Assembly (NCBI GenBank): GCA_902490055.1
Contig: CABUCP010000062.1
Location: forward strand, 1 to 10,585
Length of the DNA stretch: 10,585 bases
Direction of reading: 5' to 3'
Source of the DNA: an uncultured Klebsiella sp.
Lineage (GTDB): Bacteria > Pseudomonadota > Gammaproteobacteria > Enterobacterales > Enterobacteriaceae
Position numbers and translations under genes: made by a program. Numbering within the stretch: the first letter of the stretch is position 1; each line of letters opens with the position of its first letter. Below are positions 1 through 7,056 of this stretch, one piece after another. Under the pieces are notes generated by a model. The model did not search any database. It was not told the DNA's origin and saw nothing but the letters and a program-made list of their open reading frames with translations.

Positions 1-636
1 CGGAGATACCAGTAGCTGATCGAGTGTGCCTTGTTCGCGCTCGCGGGCGACCGACAGCGAAGTGACGATCATCACCCCGATGGTGGTGATCATGGCGATG
101 AGCGATGGCACGACGAACCACTTATAGTCCAGATTCGGGTTGTACCAGTTCCGTACCACCAGTTCGCTGTTGTTCGGCTTCGCTTTGCCCTCCAGTAGCT
201 CCTGCTGATAGTTTTTAACGATTTGCTGCAGATAGTTGGCGGCGATTTGCGCGCTGTTGGAGTTGCGCCCATCGAGCAGCAGCTGCAGCGGGGCGGTTTG
301 ATAGTTATCGAGGTTACGTGAGAAATCCGCCGGGAAGCGAACCAGCAGCAGCGCTTTTTGTTCGTCGATGGTCGGCTGGATCTCCTGCGGGCTTTTCAGC
401 AGCAGGACGTGGGTAAAGGCTTTGGCGCGGGCGAAGCGCTGGGTGAGCTCCACCGCATGGCGGCCGCTATCTTCGTTATAGATGGCGATGGTGGCGTTGG
501 TGACCTCAAGCGTTGCGGCAAACGGAAACAGCAGTACCTGGATCAGCACCGGCATGATCAAAATCGCCCGCGTCTGCGGTTCACGCAGCAGCGACTGTAG
601 CTCTTTACGGATTAACGTCCATAAACGATGAAACAT
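1..636 (-). CDS. ybhR: ABC-2 type transporter permease YbhR, N-terminal 212 residues (runs off left edge)
   Basis: The frame is open from an ATG at 634-636 to base 1 with no stop, so the gene continues beyond the window; the E. coli protein is about 368 aa. The visible part has a cytoplasmic N-terminus ([17 protein letters not shown]), a first membrane helix at about residues 24-44, a large periplasmic domain at about 45-170, and a second helix at about 173-195. This is followed by the ABC-2 family motif [17 protein letters not shown] (196-212). It should pair with YbhS to form the membrane channel driven by YbhF; the E. coli YbhFSR complex has been linked to drug efflux and Na+(Li+)/H+ transport. 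A strong Shine-Dalgarno (AGGAAGG, 4 bases before the ATG) gives it its own initiation signal. That fits the 88-base gap from ybhS, the only non-overlapping junction in the operon. Confidence 0.93.
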   Translation of the reverse strand, partial: MFHRLWTLIRKELQSLLREPQTRAILIMPVLIQVLLFPFAATLEVTNATIAIYNEDSGRHAVELTQRFARAKAFTHVLLLKSPQEIQPTIDEQKALLLVRFPADFSRNLDNYQTAPLQLLLDGRNSNSAQIAANYLQQIVKNYQQELLEGKAKPNNSELVVRNWYNPNLDYKWFVVPSLIAMITTIGVMIVTSLSVAREREQGTLDQLLVSP

Positions 637-675
637 AGAACCTTCCTCATATCGGGCCCGGGCGACCGAAACTTA

Positions 676-709
676 CCGTAGGCCCGGTAAGCGTAGCGCC
701 ACCGGGCAA
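676..709 (-). repeat. REP (repetitive extragenic palindrome) element between ybhS and ybhR
   Basis: An imperfect palindrome whose outer arms GCCCGGT (682-688) and ACCGGGC (701-707) pair around a centre containing GCGTAGCGCC. Read on the minus strand it gives the usual enterobacterial REP layout: GCCCGGTGGCG, then CTACGC, then TTACCGGGCCTACGG. It lies inside a transcription unit. By analogy with other REPs it could stabilise the upstream ybhS mRNA end, bind gyrase or Pol I, or reduce read-through into ybhR; these roles are inference. The form resembles Klebsiella/Enterobacter REPs more than the E. coli consensus, from memory only. Confidence 0.8.
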
Positions 710-724
710 ATACGAGCGCCGGAG

Positions 725-1858
725 TTAATCCAGGCGCCGTTTGGTTTTCAGCCACGTCAGGCCGATAAACATCACCGCCGAAGCAATCAAGAACAGCACG
801 TTCACCAGCAGCACCACCGGAATATTCCCCGCCAGAAAAAGGCTCTGCAGGGTGCTAACGAAATAGCGAGCCGGGATCACATAGGTCACCGCGCGGATCA
901 CCGCCGGCATGCTGTCTATCTGGAAAATAAACCCTGACAGCATAATTGACGGCAGGAAGGCGGCATTCAGCGCCACCTGGGCGGCGTTAAACTGGTTGCG
1001 GGTGATGGTCGAAATCAGTAGCCCCATGCCGAGGGTGCTGAGCAAAAACAGGCTGGTGATAACAAACAGAATCAATAGCGAACCGCGGTAAGGCACGCCG
1101 AGAATAAACACCGCCACCAGCATACATAGCAGCATCGCCAGCATGCCGAGGAAGTAGTAGGGGATAAGCTTGCACAACAGCAGCTCAACGCGGGTGATTT
1201 CGGTCGACAGCAGCGCTTCCATTGTGCCGCGTTCCCACTCGCGCGCCACCACCAGTGAGGTCAGGATCGCGCCGACCACGGTCATGATGATGGTAATGGC
1301 GCCGGGGATAATAAAGTGCTGGCTGATGGCCGCCGGGTTAAACCAGTAGCGCATCTGCACGTCGATCAGCGGCTCAAAGGTTTCGCCACGGTCTTCCGCC
1401 CGCTGCTGCTGCCAGATTTGCCAAATCCCTTCCACGTAGCCCTGCGCGAAGTTAGCGGTATTGGGTTCGCTGCCGTCGGTAATCAGTTGGATCGGCGCAT
1501 CGGCGCCGGGGCGCGCCATCTGGCGGTCGAAGTCGACCGGAATCACCACCATGGCGCGGATACGCCCGGCCTGCATCATTTGAATCAGCTGCTGGCGATT
1601 ATCGCTGACCGTGGCGTCGATATAGGCCGAGCCGGTCATGGTATGGACAAAATCCAGCGCTTCTTCGCTGTGCTGTTCCAGCAATACGCCGACCCGCAGT
1701 TTGCTGGAGTCGAGATTAATGCCATAGCCGAAGATAAACAGCAGCAGCAGCGGGATCACCACCGCAATGAGCCAACTACTGGGATCGCGGACGATCTGCC
1801 GGGTCTCTTTCACGCACAGGGCGCGGACCCGTCGCCACGAGAGAACGCTATTGCTCAT
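725..1858 (-). CDS. ybhS: ABC-2 type transporter permease YbhS
   Basis: A 377-aa inner-membrane permease, the same length as E. coli YbhS. It has a cytoplasmic N-terminus, a first membrane helix at about residues 29-47 (rich in I, V and L), a periplasmic domain at about 50-178, and five further helices near 182-204, 231-254, 258-284, 293-315 and 347-370. It ends in a basic tail (KTKRRLD). The motif [18 protein letters not shown] (204-221), just after the second helix, is the ABC-2 coupling region and matches the equivalent stretch of YbhR, so the two are paralogues expected to form a heterodimer. The ATG overlaps the ybhF stop by 11 bases and has a good ribosome site (AAGGAG at 1866-1871, 7 bases upstream) inside ybhF. 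Its substrate cannot be told from sequence; E. coli work points to cefoperazone, chloramphenicol or tetracycline-type compounds and cations. Confidence 0.95.
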   Translation of the reverse strand: MSNSVLSWRRVRALCVKETRQIVRDPSSWLIAVVIPLLLLFIFGYGINLDSSKLRVGVLLEQHSEEALDFVHTMTGSAYIDATVSDNRQQLIQMMQAGRIRAMVVIPVDFDRQMARPGADAPIQLITDGSEPNTANFAQGYVEGIWQIWQQQRAEDRGETFEPLIDVQMRYWFNPAAISQHFIIPGAITIIMTVVGAILTSLVVAREWERGTMEALLSTEITRVELLLCKLIPYYFLGMLAMLLCMLVAVFILGVPYRGSLLILFVITSLFLLSTLGMGLLISTITRNQFNAAQVALNAAFLPSIMLSGFIFQIDSMPAVIRAVTYVIPARYFVSTLQSLFLAGNIPVVLLVNVLFLIASAVMFIGLTWLKTKRRLD

Positions 1859-3587
1859 GGCCGTGCTCCTTATCCCATTGGTTAATCAGGGTAATAAACG
1901 CCTGTTCCATGGTGGGATCTTTCTGGCTATCATTAGCCGCCTGCGCCTTCAGAGCATCCGGCGTACCGCTGGCGATAAGCTTGCCGTGATAGACCAGCCC
2001 GATGCGGTCGCAATATTCCGCTTCATCCATAAAGTGGGTGGTGACCATCACCGTGACCCCTTTATCGACCATACTGTTGATATGCAACCAGAATTCTCGG
2101 CGAGTCAGCGGGTCGACGCCGGAGGTTGGCTCATCGAGAAACAGAATGTCCGGCTCATGCATCAGCGAACAGGCCAGCGCCAGGCGCTGCTTGTAGCCGA
2201 GCGGCAGTTCGTCGGCGGCGTGACGAGCGATGCTTTTCAGGCCGAAAGCGTCGCTCATGCGGGCGATTTTTTCATTCTGCGCCCGGCCTCGCAGGCCGTA
2301 AACGCCGGAGAAAAAGCGCAGGTTCTGCTCGACGCTGAGGTTGCCATACAGCGAAAATTTTTGCGCCATATAGCCCAGGTGCTGGCGCGCTTTACCGGAG
2401 CTGACTTTGAGGTCCATGCCGAGGACCTGCGCTTTGCCGGAGGTCGGCACCAGCAGGCCGCACATCATTTTAAAGGTTGTGGATTTGCCCGCGCCGTTAG
2501 GGCCGAGAAGGCCGAAAATCTCGCCGCGCTTAACCTGGAAATCCACGTGGTCGGTGGCGGCGAAATCGCCGAACTTTTTGGTCAGCGACTGCGCTTCAAT
2601 TACCGTTTCGTCCGTGCTGCCGTCAACATGATGAATTATCGCGCCCAGCGGTGATTCGGCGGTCCCCGCGCCGCCTAACAGATCGATAAACGCATCCTCA
2701 AAGCGCGGGGCGGTTTCGGTGGTCTGCAGCGGCGGCATATCGCCATGCTGCTGTATTTCTGCAATATGTGCATCTTTATTGAGGATCAACCGCACCGATT
2801 TGCCCTGAATCACGCCATCGCTAACCTGCGGTAGCTTCAGCGCCCGCTGCAGCAGCCGGCGGTTATTTTCCTGCGGGCTGGAAACGAGGAAACTGCGCCC
2901 GGCCATGGTTTGCGTCAGCGCCGTCGGCTCGCCCTGATAGAGCAATTTTCCTTCGTTCATCAGCAGCACGTCGCGACACTGTTCGGCTTCATCAAGATAA
3001 GAGGTGCTCCACAGGATCAGCATGCCGTCGCCGGCCAGTTCGTGCACCATCTGCCACAGCTCACGGCGTGAGATAGGGTCTACGCCGACGCCGGGTTCAT
3101 CAAGCAGCAGTACTCGTGGATCGCCGACCAGAGTGCAGGCGAGCCCCAGCTTTTGTTTCATGCCGCCGGAGAGTTTGCCCGCGAGGCGTTCGGTGAAGGG
3201 GCCCAACGAGGTGAACTCCAGCAGGCGGGCGAAAATTTTTTTACGCGCCTCGCCGGTGACGCTGCGCAAATCGGCGTAGAGCGTCAGGTTTTCCATCACC
3301 GTCAAATCTTCATACAGACCGAATTTTTGCGGCATATAGCCAAGCACCGCGTGCAGCGCGCTGTCGTCCTTCAGCGGGTCAAAGCCGATCACGCTGGCGT
3401 TGCCCTCATCGGGTTTGAGTAAACCGGCCAGCATCCGCATCAGCGTGGTTTTCCCGGCGCCGTCAGGGCCGACCAGCCCGGTCACATAGCCGGAGCGAAT
3501 CGTGCAGTTCAGCGGCGCGACCGCGGGTCTCTCCATACCGGGAAAACGGCGACTCAGGCCGTTCAGGGTAATGACGTCCTTACTCAT
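1848..3587 (-). CDS. ybhF: Tandem ATP-binding subunit of ABC exporter, YbhF
   Basis: A 579-aa protein with two fused nucleotide-binding domains. NBD1 has Walker [10 protein letters not shown] (40-48), Q-loop Q87, signature LSGGM (139-143) and Walker B LLLDEP (160-165). NBD2 has Walker [10 protein letters not shown] (362-370), Q409, Walker B with E486 and the switch histidine in TTHF (H518). Two positions depart from consensus: NBD1 has Ser196 (WSTSY) where the switch His belongs, and NBD2 has LPLGY (461-465) where LSGGQ belongs. Both fall in the same composite ATP site. The protein powers the YbhS/YbhR permeases from the cytoplasmic face. The reading frame extends upstream to an ATG at 3650, but that would lie deep inside ybhG. 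The chosen ATG (3585-3587) gives the family length (E. coli 578 aa) and a spaced Shine-Dalgarno. It overlaps the ybhG stop by 8 bases and the ybhS start by 11. Confidence 0.95.
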   Translation of the reverse strand: MSKDVITLNGLSRRFPGMERPAVAPLNCTIRSGYVTGLVGPDGAGKTTLMRMLAGLLKPDEGNASVIGFDPLKDDSALHAVLGYMPQKFGLYEDLTVMENLTLYADLRSVTGEARKKIFARLLEFTSLGPFTERLAGKLSGGMKQKLGLACTLVGDPRVLLLDEPGVGVDPISRRELWQMVHELAGDGMLILWSTSYLDEAEQCRDVLLMNEGKLLYQGEPTALTQTMAGRSFLVSSPQENNRRLLQRALKLPQVSDGVIQGKSVRLILNKDAHIAEIQQHGDMPPLQTTETAPRFEDAFIDLLGGAGTAESPLGAIIHHVDGSTDETVIEAQSLTKKFGDFAATDHVDFQVKRGEIFGLLGPNGAGKSTTFKMMCGLLVPTSGKAQVLGMDLKVSSGKARQHLGYMAQKFSLYGNLSVEQNLRFFSGVYGLRGRAQNEKIARMSDAFGLKSIARHAADELPLGYKQRLALACSLMHEPDILFLDEPTSGVDPLTRREFWLHINSMVDKGVTVMVTTHFMDEAEYCDRIGLVYHGKLIASGTPDALKAQAANDSQKDPTMEQAFITLINQWDKEHGHEQ

Positions 3588-4575
3588 GTCCATTTCCGTT
3601 GCTGAAAGAGACGGTGACCGGCATTCCCTGACGCAGCGCGCCGTCGGCATCGGTTACGACGATGCGCAGACGATAGACGAGGTCGGTGCGCAGATCCGGG
3701 GTTTCAACGGTTTTCGGCGTGAATTCGGCGCTTGGCGAAACAAAGCCAATTTTACCGTGATAGGGCTTGTCCGGGCGGCTATCGGTATACAGCAACACTT
3801 CGCGCCCCGGCTGCGCCTGGCCAAGGTTCTTTTCGTCAACGTAGGCGCGCACCCAAACCGGATGGGTTAACGACAGCGTCAGAACGGTGCCGCCGGCGCT
3901 CAGCATGGTGCCGGGCTCGACGGCGCGGGTCATCAGCGTGCCGTCGGAAGGCGCGGTCAGAATGGTATCGTGGAGATCCAGTTTGGCCTGCGCCAGAGCG
4001 GCCTGCGCCTGTTCGAGGCTGGCTTTCGCCTGGGCTATTTCCTGCGGGCGGTTACCGGCGCGGTACTGACGCAGTTTATCCTGCGCCGATTTTAGGGTCG
4101 CCTGCGCCTGATCGCGTGAAGAACGCGCGTTTTCAAGATCGTTGGCGGAAATGGCGCTACTGGCGCGCAGCCCAAGTTGGCGTTGGTAAAAATTCTGCGC
4201 ATAGTCATAGGCGGCCTGGGCCTGATTAACCGCCGCCGCCGCCTGAGCTATCTCTTCGGCGCGGTAGCCCGCCATCATCAGGTCGTACTGCGCCTGTGCG
4301 GTGGAGACGTTGGCCTGCGCCTGCTGCAGCGCGTTTTCATACGGCGCGCGGTCGAGCTCGCCGAGCGTTTGTCCGCGCTGAATTTCATCGCCTTCGTCCA
4401 CGTTTAATGTCGCCAGCCGCCCGCCGACGCGGAAACTCATATTCACGGTGCGAATATCAACGTTGCCGTAGAGGGTCAACTCCTTTTGTTGGCTATTCTG
4501 ATACCACCACCAGCCGCCGCCGATCAGGGCGACAAGGATGACAACCAACAGAACGACGATGACGGGTTTTTTCAT
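3580..4575 (-). CDS. ybhG: HlyD-family membrane fusion (periplasmic adaptor) protein YbhG
   Basis: A 331-aa periplasmic adaptor. The N-terminus (MKKP, then about 20 hydrophobic residues, 5-24) is a signal anchor or signal peptide. A first lipoyl half lies at about 38-75 ([18 protein letters not shown], then [11 protein letters not shown]). A long Ala/Gln-rich alpha-hairpin coiled coil follows at about 78-203 (repeated AQA, QAQA and [10 protein letters not shown]). The second lipoyl half is near 205-235 ([16 protein letters not shown]), and a beta-barrel-like region ([29 protein letters not shown]) follows to about 285. Such adaptors bridge an inner-membrane pump to an outer-membrane channel such as TolC; no outer-membrane gene is present here, so a shared one is inferred. 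The ATG overlaps the cecR TGA in an ATGA junction, with AAAGGAG (4585-4591) 9 bases upstream. The stop overlaps ybhF. Confidence 0.95.
   Translation of the reverse strand: MKKPVIVVLLVVILVALIGGGWWWYQNSQQKELTLYGNVDIRTVNMSFRVGGRLATLNVDEGDEIQRGQTLGELDRAPYENALQQAQANVSTAQAQYDLMMAGYRAEEIAQAAAAVNQAQAAYDYAQNFYQRQLGLRASSAISANDLENARSSRDQAQATLKSAQDKLRQYRAGNRPQEIAQAKASLEQAQAALAQAKLDLHDTILTAPSDGTLMTRAVEPGTMLSAGGTVLTLSLTHPVWVRAYVDEKNLGQAQPGREVLLYTDSRPDKPYHGKIGFVSPSAEFTPKTVETPDLRTDLVYRLRIVVTDADGALRQGMPVTVSFSNGNGHE
3594..3597 (-). promoter_or_regulatory. Ribosome binding site deciding the ybhF start
   Basis: On the minus strand GGAA lies 6 bases before the ATG at 3585-3587. The alternative in-frame ATG at 3591-3593 has GGA only two bases away, too close for initiation. 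This, together with family length, supports the start beginning MSKDVITL rather than MDMSKD or the far upstream ATG. Confidence 0.5.
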
Positions 4576-5249
4576 GATCCCAGGCTCCTTTGCGCTAACC
4601 CTTGCAGAATGAAATCGATATGACAGGTAATGACCTGAAAAATTTGCTCAGTCTTTTGTTGATCGAACTGCGTCCAGCCGGTACGCAGTAAAATGGTCTC
4701 TCGCCCAAGACGGAAGGCCAGCACCTCGCCGAGCAGGGCGTGGGTGTGCAGAATCATCTGCGTATCGTCGGCGTCGCACTCGGTCCAGGCGGCGATGAGC
4801 CGGGTCAAATAGCAGTGTAGCGGAGCGATGACCTGCTGATGAATAAGCTGATAGGCCGAGGTGGGCGACAGCTGCTCGCGCGAGATGAATTTGCTCAGGT
4901 TTACCGTATCGTCCTGAGTCAGCAGCAGGACCATGTTGCGGCAGGCGTGAAGAATCAGTTCACGCAGGGCGGGCTTATCCGGTTTCGCTTGCGCCAGCAG
5001 GGCCTCAGCCGCTTCGGCGTGCGGGCGGAAATTCTCACCGATGAAATCGGCAATCCACTGGGCGCAGGCGAGATATAAATCGTCTTTTGAACCGAAATAA
5101 TAGGTGATGGCGGCGATATTTTGCCCGGCCTGGGCGGCGATATCGCGGGTGGTGGCGTGCAGGCCGTATTCGCCAAACTGCGCGATGGCGGCGGCGATAA
5201 GCTGGCTTTTCGCCAGTTCGCCTTTGCTGGTGACGGAAGTGGTGTTCAT
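4572..5249 (-). CDS. cecR: TetR-family transcriptional repressor CecR (YbiH)
   Basis: A 225-aa regulator, close to the E. coli length of about 223. The N-terminal TetR DNA-binding domain spans about residues 10-60. The helix-turn-helix is at about 34-53 ([20 protein letters not shown]), followed by GSKDDLY, the usual end of the TetR signature. The all-helical C-terminal part (65-225) should bind the ligand and dimerise (DUF1956-like). In E. coli, CecR controls its own ybhGFSR operon and rhlE and affects sensitivity to cefoperazone and chloramphenicol. It is the first gene of the operon, transcribed divergently from rhlE, and a perfect 20-bp palindrome lies 15 bases upstream of its ATG. That arrangement fits autorepression. 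The ribosome site is AAGGG at 5254-5258, only 4 bases from the ATG, which is short. The effector molecule cannot be read from the sequence. Confidence 0.94.
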   Translation of the reverse strand: MNTTSVTSKGELAKSQLIAAAIAQFGEYGLHATTRDIAAQAGQNIAAITYYFGSKDDLYLACAQWIADFIGENFRPHAEAAEALLAQAKPDKPALRELILHACRNMVLLLTQDDTVNLSKFISREQLSPTSAYQLIHQQVIAPLHCYLTRLIAAWTECDADDTQMILHTHALLGEVLAFRLGRETILLRTGWTQFDQQKTEQIFQVITCHIDFILQGLAQRSLGS

Positions 5250-5264
5250 CGCGCCCTTAAAAAA

Positions 5265-5284
5265 TTAATCAATCGATTGATTAA
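5265..5284. promoter_or_regulatory. Probable CecR operator (perfect 20-bp palindrome)
   Basis: TTAATCAATCGATTGATTAA is an exact inverted repeat with no spacer, centred between 5274 and 5275. It touches the last base of the proposed -10 and covers the expected transcription start of cecR, so a bound TetR dimer would block RNA polymerase. The symmetry and size are typical of TetR-family operators. Assignment to CecR is inferred from position. Confidence 0.78.
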
Positions 5285-5312
5285 GAATATGACCGATTCG
5301 CATATCTGTCCA
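5284..5312 (-). promoter_or_regulatory. Sigma70-type promoter of cecR-ybhGFSR
   Basis: Read on the minus strand: -35 TGGACA (5307-5312), a 17-base spacer, and -10 TATTCT (5284-5289). The expected start is near 5277, inside the operator palindrome, giving a leader of about 28 bases before the cecR ATG. The -35 matches consensus at 5 of 6 positions and the -10 at 4 of 6, with ideal spacing. Confidence 0.65.
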
Positions 5313-5404
5313 GAATGATGAATACTGAAGATAACGCCGCGCGGGCGAGCATTATTTTGCCGCTAAATCCTTCGGGGATATTTTATGCGGTTCGTCACAA
5401 AATC

Positions 5405-5413
5405 TGCTAAACT
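5405..5413 (+). promoter_or_regulatory. Candidate extended -10 for rhlE
   Basis: TGCTAAACT has the TGN extension plus a TAAACT hexamer (4 of 6 matches). No good -35 lies 16-18 bases upstream. A start near 5420 would give a leader of about 90 bases. A weaker alternative is TTGCCG (5357-5362), 16 bases, TATTTT (5379-5384). Neither is certain. The rest of the 260-base divergent region (5250-5509) shows no gene. Confidence 0.35.
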
Positions 5414-5509
5414 GCGCCCCTTCATGGCATTGTGGTTTTTGCCATCTCTATCGCAATAATCTCCCTGAAAACTACGCCCTTAAACGGGCCGGGGCGGTTC
5501 GGAGTTGTT

Positions 5510-6859
5510 ATGTCTTTTGATTCCCTTGGCCTGAATCCCGATATCCTGCGCGCCGTCGCCGAGCAGGGCTACGTTGAGCCGACCCCTATCCAGCAGAAGG
5601 CGATCCCGGCTGTACTGCAGGGCCGCGACCTGATGGCCAGCGCCCAGACCGGTACCGGTAAGACCGCTGGTTTTACGCTGCCGCTGCTGCAACGTCTGAT
5701 TCAGAACGAGCCGCACGCGAAGGGGCGACGCCCGGTTCGCGCGCTGATCCTGACGCCGACCCGCGAGCTGGCGGCGCAGGTGGGCGAGAACGTCCGCGAC
5801 TACAGCAAGTATCTGAATATCCGCTCGCTGGTCGTTTTCGGCGGCGTAAGCATTAATCCGCAGATGATGAAACTGCGCGGCGGCGTCGATATCCTCGTCG
5901 CCACCCCGGGCCGTCTGCTGGACCTCGAACATCAGAATGCGGTTAGCCTCGATAAAGTTGAAGTGCTGATTCTGGATGAAGCCGACCGTATGCTGGACAT
6001 GGGCTTTATCCATGATATTCGCCGCGTGCTGGCTAAACTGCCGTCGCGCCGCCAGAACCTGCTGTTCTCCGCCACTTTCTCCGACGAGATTAAAGCGCTG
6101 GCGGAAAAGCTGCTGCACAACCCGCTGGAAGTCGAAGTGGCGCGTCGTAATACCGCTTCCGAGCAGATCACCCAGCACGTCCACTTTGTCGATAAGAAAC
6201 GCAAGCGCGAGCTGCTGTCGCAGATGATCGGCGAAGGCAACTGGCAGCAGGTGCTGGTCTTTACTCGTACCAAGCACGGCGCGAACCATTTAGCCGAGCA
6301 GCTGAATAAAGACGGTATCCGCAGCGCCGCTATCCACGGAAATAAGAGCCAGGGGGCGCGTACCCGCGCGCTGGCCGACTTTAAATCCGGCGGCATTCGC
6401 GTGCTGGTAGCGACCGATATCGCCGCCCGCGGCCTTGATATTGAAGAGCTGCCGCACGTGGTGAACTACGAGCTGCCGAACGTGCCGGAAGATTATGTCC
6501 ACCGTATCGGTCGTACCGGCCGCGCGGCGGCGACCGGCGAAGCGCTGTCGCTGGTATGCGTTGATGAACACAAGCTGCTGCGCGATATTGAACGCTTGCT
6601 GAAAAAAGAGATCCCACGGATTGCTATTGCCGGCTATGAGCCGGATCCGTCAATTAAAGCGGAGCCGATTCAAAACGGCCGTCAGCAGCGTAGCGGCGGT
6701 GGCCGTGGTCAGGGTCAGGGCCGCAGCGGTCAGGGCCAAAACCAGGGTCGTAGCCAGCAGGCTGCGCCGCGCCGTCAGGATGGCGAAGCGCCGAAGCCGC
6801 GCGCCCAGGACGGTAAACCGCCGCGCCGTCGTCGCCCGCGTAAACCTGCCGGCGAGTAA
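5510..6859 (+). CDS. rhlE: ATP-dependent DEAD-box RNA helicase RhlE
   Basis: A 449-aa SF2 RNA helicase that unwinds short RNA duplexes and is tied to ribosome assembly and RNA turnover in E. coli. All family motifs are present: Phe3 and the Q motif (EPTPIQQ, 23-29), I AQTGTGKT (45-52), Ia PTREL (83-87), GG (111-112), Ib TPGR (132-135), II DEAD (156-159), III SAT (187-189), [10 protein letters not shown] (248-255), [11 protein letters not shown] (301-310) and [10 protein letters not shown] (331-338). The tail (about 390-449) is disordered-looking, rich in Gly, Gln and Arg, and ends in a basic RRRRPRKP stretch; it probably binds RNA. The frame is open to an ATG at 5432, but the family start is MSFDSLGL. 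The ATG at 5510 has GGAG (5501-5504) 5 bases upstream. The gene is divergent from cecR and ends at a strong terminator. In E. coli CecR also influences rhlE; no second copy of the operator palindrome is visible nearer this gene. Confidence 0.96.
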   Translation: MSFDSLGLNPDILRAVAEQGYVEPTPIQQKAIPAVLQGRDLMASAQTGTGKTAGFTLPLLQRLIQNEPHAKGRRPVRALILTPTRELAAQVGENVRDYSKYLNIRSLVVFGGVSINPQMMKLRGGVDILVATPGRLLDLEHQNAVSLDKVEVLILDEADRMLDMGFIHDIRRVLAKLPSRRQNLLFSATFSDEIKALAEKLLHNPLEVEVARRNTASEQITQHVHFVDKKRKRELLSQMIGEGNWQQVLVFTRTKHGANHLAEQLNKDGIRSAAIHGNKSQGARTRALADFKSGGIRVLVATDIAARGLDIEELPHVVNYELPNVPEDYVHRIGRTGRAAATGEALSLVCVDEHKLLRDIERLLKKEIPRIAIAGYEPDPSIKAEPIQNGRQQRSGGGRGQGQGRSGQGQNQGRSQQAAPRRQDGEAPKPRAQDGKPPRRRRPRKPAGE

Positions 6860-6899
6860 TACGCTGATACCTGGGCTGCGGCAGCGCGTCCAGGCTCAA

Positions 6900-6950
6900 A
6901 ACGGCCCGTCTGTCCGCTTGCGCGGCGGCGGGCCGTTCTTTTTGCTTTTT
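6900..6950 (+). terminator. Rho-independent terminator after rhlE
   Basis: The arms AACGGCCCG (6900-6908) and CGGGCCGTT (6929-6937) pair exactly. An inner CCGC (6914-6917)/GCGG (6922-6925) hairpin sits in the loop. A T-rich tract follows (TTCTTTTTGCTTTTT, to 6950). It lies 40 bases past the rhlE stop and isolates it from dinG. Confidence 0.92.
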
Positions 6951-7023
6951 GCATCGCGTTTTATCGAGCACGCTTCCACACTCAGTAGAAAGCAATACCT
7001 CCGGGCCGCTAAAAATGGCACAA

Positions 7024-7043
7024 TAGTGGCTGTTTATACAGTA
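7024..7043 (+). promoter_or_regulatory. LexA (SOS) box of dinG-ybiB
   Basis: TAGTGGCTGTTTATACAGTA aligns with the LexA consensus TACTGT-N8-ACAGTA. The right half (ACAGTA) is perfect; the left (GTGG for CTGT) is degraded. As I recall it, the E. coli dinG box (TATTGGCTGTTTATACAGTA) is nearly identical and known to bind LexA. The box ends 13 bases before the dinG ATG, so LexA would block transcription or early elongation. I could not assign clear -10 and -35 hexamers; CACAAT at 7019-7024 is one possible -10. The rest of 6951-7023 shows no gene. Confidence 0.85.
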
Positions 7044-7056
7044 TTCAGGTTTTCTC

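Noticed and set aside
650..664. Short palindromic GGGCCCGGG next to the REP
   Set aside because: Too short and GC-rich to call a separate element; perhaps a decayed second REP arm, but not supportable.
1316..1885. Plus-strand open frame of 189 codons opposite ybhS
   Set aside because: It is antisense to the YbhS periplasmic domain and has no family resemblance.
1767..2654. Long plus-strand open frame (295 codons) opposite ybhF
   Set aside because: It lies fully antisense to the conserved ATPase motifs of YbhF and has no recognisable domain or ribosome site; such frames are common opposite GC-rich genes.
3588..3650. Upstream extension of ybhF to the ATG at 3650
   Set aside because: The extra 21 residues do not match the family N-terminus, lie wholly within ybhG, and the inner ATG has the better ribosome site and the right length.
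5432..5509. Upstream extension of rhlE by 26 codons
   Set aside because: RhlE proteins start MSFDSLGL; the ATG at 5510 has a proper Shine-Dalgarno and the upstream stretch contains leader hairpins.
5480..6289. Minus-strand open frame of 269 codons opposite rhlE
   Set aside because: It is a mirror of RhlE coding sequence with low-complexity His/Gln/Arg composition; rhlE has every helicase motif on the other strand.
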